64,000 nucleotides of DNA, taken from contig NZ_JAERRB010000009.1 in NCBI RefSeq assembly GCF_016735595.1, positions 62,001 through 126,000 on the forward strand, written 5' to 3'. The translations under genes and the position numbers were made by a program. Origin of the DNA: Chryseolinea lacunae. GTDB lineage: Bacteria > Bacteroidota > Bacteroidia > Cytophagales > Cyclobacteriaceae. A model generated the notes under the pieces. That model saw nothing but the letters and a program-made list of their open reading frames with translations, did no database searches and was not told where the DNA came from. This document shows, one piece after another, positions 43,892-52,987 of the stretch. Positions within the stretch are counted from its first letter, which is position 1; each line of letters begins with the position of its first letter.

Positions 43892-44433
43892 GACAGCGTG
43901 TTATTTATATAGCCCGCGCTGCCCTTGTCTTTCACAATCGTGGCGGGATTTCCGATCACCAGGGCATTGTCCGGAACATCAAAGTTCACATAGGCCAACG
44001 GAGCGATCAACACATCGTTACCAATCGAAATTTTTCCCACCACTACAGCGTTTGCTCCAACCCACACGCGGTCACCCAGCGTGGGCGAGCCCGTCTTCGA
44101 TCCGCGGCTCACATGTCCCAAGGTAACACCCTGGGCCACGTTGCAGTTGGCACCGACAACAGCATCCTGATTGAACACGATATTGCCATAGTGCCCCATA
44201 AAAAAACCAGGGCCAATTTTGCAGGTGTGAGGAACCTGAAATCCGAATTTCACCTGCATGCGTTTATACCACAACCGCGCAATCAATCCCACGGGATGAA
44301 CGGCCGAATACGATTCGCACAAACGCTTCAGACGAACAAACCGAAAACCCGGATGCTTAAAAAAACAACGCAGCGCAGCGCCACTTGACGTGCTACGTAC
44401 ATAGCGATACAAATCTTGCTGCCCTACGCTCAT
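43888..44433 (-). CDS. Serine acetyltransferase-like hexapeptide acyltransferase
   Basis: This 181-residue protein has an alpha-helical N-terminal part then a left-handed beta-helix with the CysE-like active region (FMGHYGNIVFNQDAVVGANCNVAQGVTLGHV) and ends VIGNPATIVKDKGSAG. It resembles CysE-type and colanic-acid-type O-acetyltransferases. Lying between a glycosyltransferase and a pyruvyltransferase, with 4-base overlaps on both sides, its substrate is more likely a sugar than serine. Confidence 0.85.
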   Translation of the reverse strand: MSVGQQDLYRYVRSTSSGAALRCFFKHPGFRFVRLKRLCESYSAVHPVGLIARLWYKRMQVKFGFQVPHTCKIGPGFFMGHYGNIVFNQDAVVGANCNVAQGVTLGHVSRGSKTGSPTLGDRVWVGANAVVVGKISIGNDVLIAPLAYVNFDVPDNALVIGNPATIVKDKGSAGYINNTLS

Positions 44434-45623
44434 AAGCCCTTTAGTTCGGATTTCACTTTTTGCAAGAACGCATCATAGTCGTCGGCCAACTGCTGGTCCA
44501 CACGCTGCAAGGTCTTCGAAACCTGGCCGATGCTGCCTTCTGCCAATACAGCCTGAATCCGTGTCATCGCTTCGTCGATAGAAAAATTCTTTAGATTAAG
44601 ATGATGATTAAGCATGGCGATGCGCCCCAGCAGATCGTATATCTTGCCGGTAACATCCTCTTTATAGCGGTTCGAAAAATCGACCGACACAAAATTCACA
44701 TGATTGCGAATGCTGAAAATCGTCGAGTGAAAACGGTCCGTTATACAAAACTGAAAAAAGCGATACACATGCGCCCACTCCAACGGGTCAAGCTGGGCCG
44801 TCAGGTTAACGTGACAATATTCGTTATACTGTCCGATGCTCACCACTTGATAGCCCATGGCGTCGAACGTTGAGAATACTTTTGCTGATAATTCTTTCAA
44901 CTCTTTGATGTTGCTGGATAGCGACAATCCCAGAATCGGCTTTTTCAGATCGACGCCTGCAGCTTCCAGTTTTTGTTTGGCGGTTGCATAGATCGACTCC
45001 TCCATGGTGAGGGCAAAGGTGGGATCGGGCATGAGACTGAGCGGCGCATCCGGCACGTTGGTCTTTACAAAATCATAGGTAAACCGATCGCGCACACCGA
45101 TCAACCTGAAGTCACGCAACAACTCCACGGCCTTGCTCCGATCACCTTCCTTTAATGCAGAAAGGTTTAAGGTGTTGGCCGTCGCCGCGGATGCAATCCG
45201 TATAACATTAATGGGCTGAGGCAACCAATAGATATTGGGGAACGGGCGACTGAATTTCTTATAATCAATTTTCCATACTTCATCGCTCCCCACCACAACC
45301 GCATCATAATGCTGATTTATGAACGCTGTGGCCTCCTGCAAATCGTCGGCAACAATACGGCGTTTGCTGAGCGGGAGTTTACGGTTCACAAAATTTCTCA
45401 CTGTGATGTATTTGCGCAGTTTAAAGAACGCCGACTTCCGAAACTTGAGCACATCTTTGAGAATATCGAACCGCTCTCGTTTTTCAATCATCTTGTAGCG
45501 AAAATCAATAATCTCCACGGTGGCGTCCGGGAACAGCCGTTGCAACGCCTGCTGTTGCGCATACGCCTGCAATACGGCGCCGTCATTGATCACGTGGTGG
45601 TATGTTACTATGCCTATTTTCAT
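44430..45623 (-). CDS. Polysaccharide pyruvyl transferase family protein
   Basis: This 397-residue protein matches the pyruvyl-transferase fold: GIVTYHHVINDGAVLQAYAQ at the N terminus, AVVVGSDEVWKID in the middle and CITDRFHSTIFSIRN before the C-terminal helices. Such enzymes add a pyruvate ketal from PEP to a sugar in exopolysaccharides, giving negative charge. Some family members act instead on other cell-surface glycans. The gene heads the run of 4-base overlaps. Confidence 0.88.
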   Translation of the reverse strand: MKIGIVTYHHVINDGAVLQAYAQQQALQRLFPDATVEIIDFRYKMIEKRERFDILKDVLKFRKSAFFKLRKYITVRNFVNRKLPLSKRRIVADDLQEATAFINQHYDAVVVGSDEVWKIDYKKFSRPFPNIYWLPQPINVIRIASAATANTLNLSALKEGDRSKAVELLRDFRLIGVRDRFTYDFVKTNVPDAPLSLMPDPTFALTMEESIYATAKQKLEAAGVDLKKPILGLSLSSNIKELKELSAKVFSTFDAMGYQVVSIGQYNEYCHVNLTAQLDPLEWAHVYRFFQFCITDRFHSTIFSIRNHVNFVSVDFSNRYKEDVTGKIYDLLGRIAMLNHHLNLKNFSIDEAMTRIQAVLAEGSIGQVSKTLQRVDQQLADDYDAFLQKVKSELKGL

Positions 45624-45625
45624 TG

Positions 45626-46810
45626 TTAACTCTTATACTTTAAATATTTTCCTTCCCACGTTGCCGTAAAGATATGACCTTCTTTGTCCAGCACCGGCAC
45701 TGCCAGGGCCTTGCCATACTCCACTTTCCATTGCACGTCTCCACTTCTGGATATGCGCAGCATGGCTCCGGAATGTTGACTCGCTTTTGTATTGACCAGC
45801 AGTGTATCATGCAAATCCATGCTCACACTTGTCCACAGACCGCGATCTTTCGTGGCAATGTCTTTGCGCACCTGCACGCGTCCTTGCTTCTTGTCAAGAA
45901 AAAGAAGCTCGCCCCGCATCGTGGGCACAACCACAAAATCAGTATGCGACACAGCGATGCTCCCCCGAATTCCGGCAGCCATTTCATGCTTCCAAAGCAG
46001 CGCGCCGGCAAAGCTGAATTTGTATACTATTGCCGACACATTACCTTTACTCGTCGAACAATAGATGGCGTTGTCGGCAGCATCAATAGACGGGTTGCCC
46101 CATGAATTATAACCTCTTTTCAAGGCACGTCGCCAAACTATTTTGCCCTGCTCATCGAGCCAGAAGATGCCGTTAGACTGCGACACCGCCGCGATGTGAT
46201 CTTGCCCCGCTACGTTTGATACAGCCACGCCTGCCAGGTGATTGTAAGGTAACCCCAAATCCCTGCGCCATTTCAATGCACCGGAGGTCGCGTCCAGCGC
46301 CACCACACCCAAACCATATAAATTCACCACAATTGTGTCCTTTCGAACCTGGTTGGGCGAACCCCACGCGTTTATTTTCATGTACTTGCGAAACTCGTAG
46401 TCATAGCACCAATAGCTATAGACATTCGCCAAGACGCGTTTCATTTTCGACAAGCTTGCCAGCTGCTTGAATCCGTGAAAAACCCAATCCAACGTTCCGT
46501 CCAGGCGCAAACAAAGCACGTCCGATTTATTGGCACAAATATATATCCGGTTGTTCAACAGCATCGGACTGGAGTATACCTTGTCTTCGGTCTGAAACTG
46601 CCAGCGAATTTTTCCCGATGGATCGAGCGAATAAATGCCATTGTCGTGACATCCAAAATAAAGATTGCCCTGGTCATCAAAAACAGCAGTAGACTCCGGT
46701 CCCTTAACAGGATACTGACGCAGTGTTGTTTCCCACACCAGTTCCGGAAACGCGCGCTGCCCCAACTCAAAGGGGAGCCTGCCGGTGCGTTCACGATCAA
46801 ACAAAAACAT
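45626..46810 (-). CDS. PQQ-like beta-propeller protein in the polysaccharide locus
   Basis: This 394-residue protein starts at the ATG at 46810 (a GTG lies two codons upstream). It is composed of BamB/PQQ-enzyme-like WD-type repeats: STAVFDDQGNLYFGCHDNGIYSLDP, GKIRWQFQTEDKVYSSP, ALDATSGALKWRRDLG and AAVSQSNGIFWLDEQGKIVWRR. No signal peptide and no heme motif are visible, so it is probably a cytoplasmic or membrane-associated propeller with a scaffold or ligand-binding role. Proteins of this type are not standard parts of polysaccharide loci. Confidence 0.8.
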   Translation of the reverse strand: MFLFDRERTGRLPFELGQRAFPELVWETTLRQYPVKGPESTAVFDDQGNLYFGCHDNGIYSLDPSGKIRWQFQTEDKVYSSPMLLNNRIYICANKSDVLCLRLDGTLDWVFHGFKQLASLSKMKRVLANVYSYWCYDYEFRKYMKINAWGSPNQVRKDTIVVNLYGLGVVALDATSGALKWRRDLGLPYNHLAGVAVSNVAGQDHIAAVSQSNGIFWLDEQGKIVWRRALKRGYNSWGNPSIDAADNAIYCSTSKGNVSAIVYKFSFAGALLWKHEMAAGIRGSIAVSHTDFVVVPTMRGELLFLDKKQGRVQVRKDIATKDRGLWTSVSMDLHDTLLVNTKASQHSGAMLRISRSGDVQWKVEYGKALAVPVLDKEGHIFTATWEGKYLKYKS

Positions 46811-46822
46811 AGGCACTACGGG

Positions 46823-47674
46823 TTAGGTAAAACTGGTTAAGAATCGATACAGGTTGCGGCCGTTGAAGGGGTTAACACGAAAACTCTTCAGGAAGTAGCT
46901 TCGGGCCATGCCACGGTTTCCAAGGGCACGGTAAAGGTAGCCTGTTTGGCTTAGGATGGTTGATAAATATCGTGGATCGGTTTTCAAAATCGCATCGTAT
47001 GTATTTAAGATATACAGATTCGAATGTACTTTATTTTCAAAACTGTTGCTCGTCCGCTTCTGCGAATGAATGAAGTAGTCGGCTGTCACATGGCGAACAA
47101 CGGCATAGTTGACCGTGTGCTGACATACGCGGATGCCAAGCTCATAGTTCTCGCTAAACTTCAGTGTAGTGTTATATCCCCCCACCGTCATAAAAACATC
47201 CTTTTTGATGCAAAATGCTCCGGCCAAAAACAAGCCTTTCACATGATTAAAAATCTGGCCAAGGTCCGACGGCTCTTTTATCTTCTCCACACCGTCCTTC
47301 ACCATACGACAAGAACCGAAGAGTACGTCCGCGTGCGTTTGTTCTATGGATTTTCCGAAGGCCGACAAAGTACCCTCGCGCAGCAGATCGTCACTGTCCA
47401 GAAAGAACAGGTATTCGCCCACAGATTTTTCCACCGCAAAATTTCGCGTATCAGAAACTCCGGAATTGGGCTTTTGAAAATACCGTATTCTCCTATCGTT
47501 CAGATAAGGCGCTAAAATTTCCGGCGTGTTGTCTGTAGACCCATCATCTGCAACAACAACTTCCCAGTCTTCGTACTCCTGCCGAAGCACACTGTCCAGC
47601 ATAGCCGGCAGCGAAGCAGCACGATTGTAGGTCGGCGTGATGATCGATAGCAAGGGGCTTTTTCGGGTTGACAT
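46823..47674 (-). CDS. Glycosyltransferase family 2
   Basis: This 283-residue GT-A enzyme begins ATG at 47674, with TGATG overlap (one base) onto the preceding gene's stop; a GTG one codon earlier is possible. Motifs: SIITPTYNRAASL, VVADDGSTDNTPE, and the metal-binding LFFLDSDDLL (DxD). It is shorter than bacterial cellulose-synthase-like GT2 enzymes and has no membrane helices, as for sugar transferases acting on lipid-linked intermediates. Confidence 0.9.
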   Translation of the reverse strand: MSTRKSPLLSIITPTYNRAASLPAMLDSVLRQEYEDWEVVVADDGSTDNTPEILAPYLNDRRIRYFQKPNSGVSDTRNFAVEKSVGEYLFFLDSDDLLREGTLSAFGKSIEQTHADVLFGSCRMVKDGVEKIKEPSDLGQIFNHVKGLFLAGAFCIKKDVFMTVGGYNTTLKFSENYELGIRVCQHTVNYAVVRHVTADYFIHSQKRTSNSFENKVHSNLYILNTYDAILKTDPRYLSTILSQTGYLYRALGNRGMARSYFLKSFRVNPFNGRNLYRFLTSFT

Positions 47675-48483
47675 CACTGGCCTGACTCGTTAAGGATTTT
47701 CTTCCGCTTCCACGACTCGATACCAAGCAACCTGTACACCCGGCGCAACGTGGTGAGCCAAGCCTGGTAGACTTTCAGCGCCAGCTGCGAGGGATAGCGT
47801 TCGAAATATTTCGCGATGATGGCTTGCCTTTCCGTTCGGCCAAGGTCCAGCAGGGTTGTGCTTTTCGAAAGTGGCTGATCCCGAAAAGCTCCCAAAAACA
47901 AAGGGATGTGCCTGAACGTGGTCACCTTCGACAGGCGACACCACAACTCAAGGTCGATAGCAAATTTCAATTCTTCATTCAGATAGGGACCGGCTTTGTC
48001 AAAAGCCGTGCGTCGCCAGAACGTACATTCCTGAGGAAGTGTTTTAGCGAACCTGAGCTGGCCGGGCAGATAAAAGAAATACTTTCGTTTGAAGAGTAAG
48101 TCCGATTGTTCGCCAATGACGTGCCTGTCGCTAAACACAAGCCCGACGTCGGCATGGCGCGCGAAATATTTCCCTACCGTCAGCAAAGCCCCCGGAAGCA
48201 ACACATCATCCGAATTCAGCCAGCACAGAATTTCGCCAGTCGCCCGCGAGAATCCCTTATTGATGGCGTGACCAAAACCCCGGTCGCGTTCGCTTTCCCA
48301 ATAACTGAGACGGTCGGCATACTGCCGGATAATTTCCACCGACTGATCGGTGCTGCCACCATCAATGATGATATACTCCAGGTTCGGATACTCCTGCGAC
48401 AAAACCGACAGTATGGTTTCTTCCAGGAATTTACCCTGGTTATAGCTCGGAGTAACGATCGATATTTTAGGCCATGCGTTCAT
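47674..48483 (-). CDS. Glycosyltransferase family 2 (paralogue A)
   Basis: This 269-residue GT-A enzyme has SIVTPSYNQGKFLEETILSVL, EYIIIDGGSTDQSVEII, CWLNSDDVLLPGALL and a C-terminal helix-rich segment. It is clearly similar to the next gene upstream (48571-49434), with the same IIIDGGSTD and WLNSDD patterns, so tandem duplication is likely. It overlaps the preceding gene's ATG by one base. Confidence 0.9.
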   Translation of the reverse strand: MNAWPKISIVTPSYNQGKFLEETILSVLSQEYPNLEYIIIDGGSTDQSVEIIRQYADRLSYWESERDRGFGHAINKGFSRATGEILCWLNSDDVLLPGALLTVGKYFARHADVGLVFSDRHVIGEQSDLLFKRKYFFYLPGQLRFAKTLPQECTFWRRTAFDKAGPYLNEELKFAIDLELWCRLSKVTTFRHIPLFLGAFRDQPLSKSTTLLDLGRTERQAIIAKYFERYPSQLALKVYQAWLTTLRRVYRLLGIESWKRKKILNESGQ

Positions 48484-48570
48484 GCTGCATTTTCAGAATT
48501 AATAGTTGAAAAAGATGTCCCACTTTTCCAACATCACCGGGGTGCAAAGAAGTGGTGGCATCGTTCCTTT

Positions 48571-49434
48571 TTACTTTGACGATGTCATCACTAATGTGTT
48601 CGACGAACGATCGCGTGCTATCACCGGCGTAAGCCCTTGAAGCTTTCGCAACACACGTAAGCCACGACGCCTCAGCTTGTCGGGCAGAAAATCCATGAGC
48701 GGCCGTAGGATCCGTATGATCCGCACCTTGCGCTTTTCAGAACCCGAAAGCAATGCACCTTCGCGCAACAAAATCGTGTGTACTTGCTTGATGTACGCCT
48801 GGAGCCCTTCCAACGACTTCTGTTGTTGACTCCGCTTCCGAAAACCGGCCATCGCGATATGGATACTGAACAGTTTTTCGTGCCGGAAGAATCGTGCCCA
48901 CAATTCAAAGTCTCCGGCCAACGAAAACGAAGGGTCCAACCGCGCACCCGAAGCCTGCCACAACTCCCGGCGCCAGTAGGTAGACTCCTGCTGGATCCAG
49001 CGATATTGCCCGGATACAATCTTCAGCCTTGACCAGGACTGCACCGGCTGAAACGAAATGATCCTGTCCTGCTCGTCAATTGACGAAGGCATGCCCGTTA
49101 CCCACTTCACTTGTGGAAAACGGCTGAAGGCGTCGTGCACCGTAAGAAGCGCACCAGTCATCAAAATATCGTCAGAGTTGAGCCAGCCCATAATGTCGCC
49201 CGTGGCTTTTGCAAAACCCTTGTTCAACGCATCGTAGAGACCAGCATCTTTCTCGCTCACCCAGTAGGCCAGGTGCTGTTCATATTTCTTTATGATCGCC
49301 AAAGAATTATCCGTGCTCCCACCGTCAATGATAATATACTCCAGGCGGTCATACCCCTGCCCCAGCACCGAGAGAATGGTCCGTTCAAGGAACTCGCCTT
49401 GATTATAGTTGGGAGTGATGATGGAGATTTTCAA
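48571..49434 (-). CDS. Glycosyltransferase family 2 (paralogue B)
   Basis: This 287-residue GT-A enzyme starts at TTG (49434): no in-frame ATG occurs before an upstream stop, and the first residues KISIITPNYNQGEFLERT are already the conserved domain edge. Motifs EYIIIDGGSTDNSLAII and GWLNSDDILMTGALL match paralogue A. Metal-dependent sugar transfer; specificity unknown. An 87-base gap separates it from paralogue A. Confidence 0.88.
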   Translation of the reverse strand: MKISIITPNYNQGEFLERTILSVLGQGYDRLEYIIIDGGSTDNSLAIIKKYEQHLAYWVSEKDAGLYDALNKGFAKATGDIMGWLNSDDILMTGALLTVHDAFSRFPQVKWVTGMPSSIDEQDRIISFQPVQSWSRLKIVSGQYRWIQQESTYWRRELWQASGARLDPSFSLAGDFELWARFFRHEKLFSIHIAMAGFRKRSQQQKSLEGLQAYIKQVHTILLREGALLSGSEKRKVRIIRILRPLMDFLPDKLRRRGLRVLRKLQGLTPVIARDRSSNTLVMTSSK

Positions 49435-49441
49435 TCTATTG

Positions 49442-50737
49442 TTATCCTTTATTTACGACACTCTTAATCTGTGTATAAAGACCTAAGTAAGCATTCGCCT
49501 GCACACGAAGATTATACTTCTCACTGGCCTTTCTACGAATATCGGCCGAATCAAACATTCGCGTGTTTTTCAAAAACTTAAAAATTGTGTCCTTCAATGC
49601 ATCGGCGGTGATGCGATCGCACAGCAGTCCATTGTGTCCGTGCTCCACCATGTCGACTACGCCTCCTACGGGAAATCCGATGACCGGCGTTCCGCATAAC
49701 AAGGATTCAAGGACAGTATTTGGCAGATTGTCTTCCACAGACGGAATGATAAACGCGTCGGCCGCAGAGTAGGCAACACTCATCATCCGCTCATCTTCTA
49801 TTCGCCCGAGGAATCTGACATTACTATTGGGAATGTCGCCCTTCTTCAGGCCAATGGCACATAGCTCAACATCGTTCGCATTGAGTTCGGTCAATGCCCT
49901 TTGCAGAAAAGCAAATCCCTTCCGGTGATTTTGGAGATTGTCTGCCACAAAAAGCAAACATGTTTTATCCACCGGCATTCCCAGCAATTCGCGAGAATAT
50001 CGTTTGTCGCGTGGCGCGAAGATTGTTGTGTCGAGGCCGTAGGGAATGGTGCTGTGTGGAAAACGTTTGAACAATGCGCTGCCTTTAGAACACTCCGTCA
50101 ACCACCTGGACGGTGCCACAATATGAAGGTCCTTCACGTCCGATAAGGCTTTGATCTTAATCGCGAGGTTGTGTTCCAGTGTTTGTCGAAGCGATCCCAG
50201 CATCTCATTCTCCTTTTGCCCACCGGCATCCGTCATTCCCTGAAATTTCTCTTCATAGTGAATGCCCCCTTGAAACGGCCCCATGTCGTGCAGGGTCCAA
50301 ATGACAGGTTTCTTGTTCAGGCGAAAGAAAGAAGGGTAATCTAAAAAGTCTGCCACCCAATGCAGATGAATGATGTCCGACTCACGATATACTGCGGACG
50401 AAGTGATGTCGGCAGCCGACTCGGGAAAGCTGAAATATTCAGACCCTGGAGGAAGTTTTTTTTTAAACTGCTGTTGCGCTCGCTCTTGCCGGTTGCGTGT
50501 TGGATCGTCGACCAGTTTCAGCTCATGAAGAACTTTTCGCGCCCGAAGCATGGCCTTGTCCCAACGCGACGATGGTCTGAACAGAAAACTCTGCGGAATG
50601 TTCTTGGTCTTCTTCCGAACCAACAACTTGGAATCGACATGCAGATCCAACAGGCTTTTGTGCAGGCGTATGCACGCATTTGCCGCGCCACCCTGATCCA
50701 GCGTATTTACATGGAGCACTTTAAGATCGGATGCCAT
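49442..50737 (-). CDS. Glycosyltransferase family 4
   Basis: This 431-residue GT-B enzyme has HVNTLDQGGAANACIRLHKSL, IIHLHWVADFLDYPSFFRL and IWTLHDMGPFQGGIHYEEKF at the N side; the donor half has FIIPSVEDNLPNTVLESLLCG, where the first Glu of E-x7-E is replaced by Asp-Asn, common in this subgroup. HWVADF/HDMGPF style is typical of WcaC/WcfN-like enzymes. It overlaps the FkbM gene by 17 bases. Confidence 0.9.
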   Translation of the reverse strand: MASDLKVLHVNTLDQGGAANACIRLHKSLLDLHVDSKLLVRKKTKNIPQSFLFRPSSRWDKAMLRARKVLHELKLVDDPTRNRQERAQQQFKKKLPPGSEYFSFPESAADITSSAVYRESDIIHLHWVADFLDYPSFFRLNKKPVIWTLHDMGPFQGGIHYEEKFQGMTDAGGQKENEMLGSLRQTLEHNLAIKIKALSDVKDLHIVAPSRWLTECSKGSALFKRFPHSTIPYGLDTTIFAPRDKRYSRELLGMPVDKTCLLFVADNLQNHRKGFAFLQRALTELNANDVELCAIGLKKGDIPNSNVRFLGRIEDERMMSVAYSAADAFIIPSVEDNLPNTVLESLLCGTPVIGFPVGGVVDMVEHGHNGLLCDRITADALKDTIFKFLKNTRMFDSADIRRKASEKYNLRVQANAYLGLYTQIKSVVNKG

Positions 50738-51515
50738 AAATATTCAGTTGCATGTCCATGCCGTTGTATGCATTCACTTTCACAAACGGATTTTTCGAGA
50801 TCAGCCCCGGCGCATTTATGTTCAATCGAAATCCGGCCCGCTTCAAAATATCCAACAATTCAGGAAGCGATTGCTCCTGCCCTACAAATGAATGATACTC
50901 CACAAAAATGTTTTTCACATGCTGCAGGTGGCTTTCACAATCCTTTAGCACAATCATCTCAGCGCCCTCAATGTCTATTTTCAGCAAATCTACGGGCTCG
51001 CTCAAATAGCTTCGCAGAGAAACCACATCAATCACATGGCTGGCGGTTGTGTCGGTAGAGATTCTCCCGGCATCGGCGCCCTCCGCATAAAATCTCAACT
51101 CTTTTTCTTCATTCCACAGACCTTTGTTTACCAACGTCACATTCTGCAAACCAAACGCATTCACATTGTCCTGCAGAATTGCAAATATCTTCTTGTCGGG
51201 TTCAAACGCTACAACCCGGGCATTCCCATAGAGTTGTTTGAAATACAAAACGCTCACACCGATATTCGCACCGGCGTCGATAATGAAGGGTCGCTCGCGG
51301 GTGCTCAGAAATTTATAGATCGATCTTTTATAGATTTCCTCGTAGGTGAAAAGAAACGACGCACTGTCTGCATATTTGAATGTATGACCTCGCAAGACAA
51401 TTGAGCCCGGAACATAGCGAGGTGTGCCTTTTAGCTGTTTCACAATAGGATCAGCATTTTCTATCCTGGCCTTCAGCAGGGCAACAAGTTTAGTATAAAC
51501 TTTGTTAAGCATCAT
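50721..51515 (-). CDS. FkbM-family methyltransferase
   Basis: This 264-residue SAM-dependent methyltransferase has the glycine-rich motif FIIDAGANIGVSVLYFKQ, the acidic residue in VVAFEPDKKIF and the FkbM-typical VDLLKIDIEGAEMIVLKDC. Members O-methylate sugars or polyketides. Start ATG at 51515 overlaps the preceding gene's stop (ATGA). It probably methylates a sugar of the repeat unit, blocking its hydroxyl group. Confidence 0.9.
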   Translation of the reverse strand: MMLNKVYTKLVALLKARIENADPIVKQLKGTPRYVPGSIVLRGHTFKYADSASFLFTYEEIYKRSIYKFLSTRERPFIIDAGANIGVSVLYFKQLYGNARVVAFEPDKKIFAILQDNVNAFGLQNVTLVNKGLWNEEKELRFYAEGADAGRISTDTTASHVIDVVSLRSYLSEPVDLLKIDIEGAEMIVLKDCESHLQHVKNIFVEYHSFVGQEQSLPELLDILKRAGFRLNINAPGLISKNPFVKVNAYNGMDMQLNIYGIRS

Positions 51516-52987
51516 CTTGAGTTTACTTTTTTAGCGGGAACGCCTGCTACAATTGTGTAGGGGTCTACATCTTTCGTCACAACACTGCCGGCAGCAACCA
51601 CTGCTCCATTTCCAATAGTGACACCTGCCAATATTTGCACGCCACACCCGACCCAAACATCATCACCGATGGACACAAAGTTATTCACCCGACTCCAGGG
51701 TTGATTTCTTATCAGGTCCTCTTTCTTGTATTCATGATTTGCAGCAATAATGCTGACCTGCTGAGAGATCAAGCAATTCTTGCCGATTGAAATTTTCCCT
51801 CCCGAAGCTCTGATGTTATTCTGCTCACCTATGTATGTATTGTCTCCAACTATCAGACAAGAGTTCCGTACCTCCTTGCTATTATTAATCACCCAAACAG
51901 TAGTAAACTCTCCCACGTAACATCCCTTTCCAAAATTAATGTCCCTAGCATCATCAAAATGAAATGTCGACAGGGGGCTAATAAAAGCGCCCTTGATCGT
52001 TAGACGTTTCTTGGAATAAATAATCAACTCTCTTTTCTTATACAGTTCGAGAATGAAGAGCGGTAGCTTATAAAAAATGCTAAGGCCCTTCACAACTTTG
52101 AAGAGTTTGTTGGGCTTCGCTTTTTTTGCGGACTCAGATAGCCGATAATAACTCTTTATAGCTTCCGTTCCAATTACACTTTGTTCAATCTCAACTCTGT
52201 TCACCTCAACATTGGGGTTCGATCCATTCACCTCATAAAACTCATTGGGCGTAGAGTTCGTTCCCGTATTATCCAATCCTATATTTCTTATTAATGATTT
52301 GTTTGGATGCAATGCCAACCCGTTCATAAAGAACATAGAAGCGTACCATTTCACCGCCCAGGTTTTGATCCTTCCGGTGTAGTTGAACCATAGCTGACTA
52401 AAGAAATCATACGAATTATCAAGATTAAACCGCTTCCGATCCTCTTGCGTAGCGAATTTATTTATCAAAGATTTTTCATCCTTCACAAAATGCTGCCACG
52501 ACCTCTTCCACGTTCCCCATCCCCAGCATAAATTAAGGCAGGTAAAAAAAGTTGCAGGCAACGACTCTTTCACTGGAAACATGAAGGCAGAAACCTGCAT
52601 AACTCGCTCGTCGTGTTCATAGGTAGTCAGGCCGTCATTCATATACTTCAAAAAACCAGGCGAAGTAACAATATCGTCCTCCAACACAATAACCTTCCCA
52701 TAACGATTAACTATTTCAGTGACACCACCGCTTATGTTCTCTGCAAGGCCGATGTTTTTCTCTCGCTTAACAAATACTATTTCCTTACACCACGCCCTGC
52801 TTTTCACGATTGATTCTATCTCGGCAATCGCTTCGACATCCTCAACCGACGCATGATCCTTGGCGCCGTCGGCATAGACATACAACGTAGATTCATTTGC
52901 CAATTCATTTTTAGACAATGCCTCCAGGGTCTGAAGTGTGTGCCTCGGACGATTGTAAACAAACAATACTATGGGTGCCAGTCGCAT
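51512..52987 (-). CDS. Two-domain enzyme: GT2-like glycosyltransferase fused to hexapeptide acetyltransferase
   Basis: This 491-residue protein joins two usually separate enzymes. Residues 1-270 resemble GNT-I/GT2-type transferases: LAPIVLFVYNRPRHTLQTLEAL, VIVLEDDIVTSPGF (metal-binding acidic motif) and CWGWGTWKRSW. From about residue 330 a left-handed beta-helix follows: GKGCYVGEFTTVWV, GDNTYIGEQNNI, AANHEYKKEDLI (catalytic His) and the tail TIVAGVPAKKVNSR. It may add a sugar and O-acetylate it in one step. The frame is continuous. Confidence 0.85.
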   Translation of the reverse strand: MRLAPIVLFVYNRPRHTLQTLEALSKNELANESTLYVYADGAKDHASVEDVEAIAEIESIVKSRAWCKEIVFVKREKNIGLAENISGGVTEIVNRYGKVIVLEDDIVTSPGFLKYMNDGLTTYEHDERVMQVSAFMFPVKESLPATFFTCLNLCWGWGTWKRSWQHFVKDEKSLINKFATQEDRKRFNLDNSYDFFSQLWFNYTGRIKTWAVKWYASMFFMNGLALHPNKSLIRNIGLDNTGTNSTPNEFYEVNGSNPNVEVNRVEIEQSVIGTEAIKSYYRLSESAKKAKPNKLFKVVKGLSIFYKLPLFILELYKKRELIIYSKKRLTIKGAFISPLSTFHFDDARDINFGKGCYVGEFTTVWVINNSKEVRNSCLIVGDNTYIGEQNNIRASGGKISIGKNCLISQQVSIIAANHEYKKEDLIRNQPWSRVNNFVSIGDDVWVGCGVQILAGVTIGNGAVVAAGSVVTKDVDPYTIVAGVPAKKVNSR

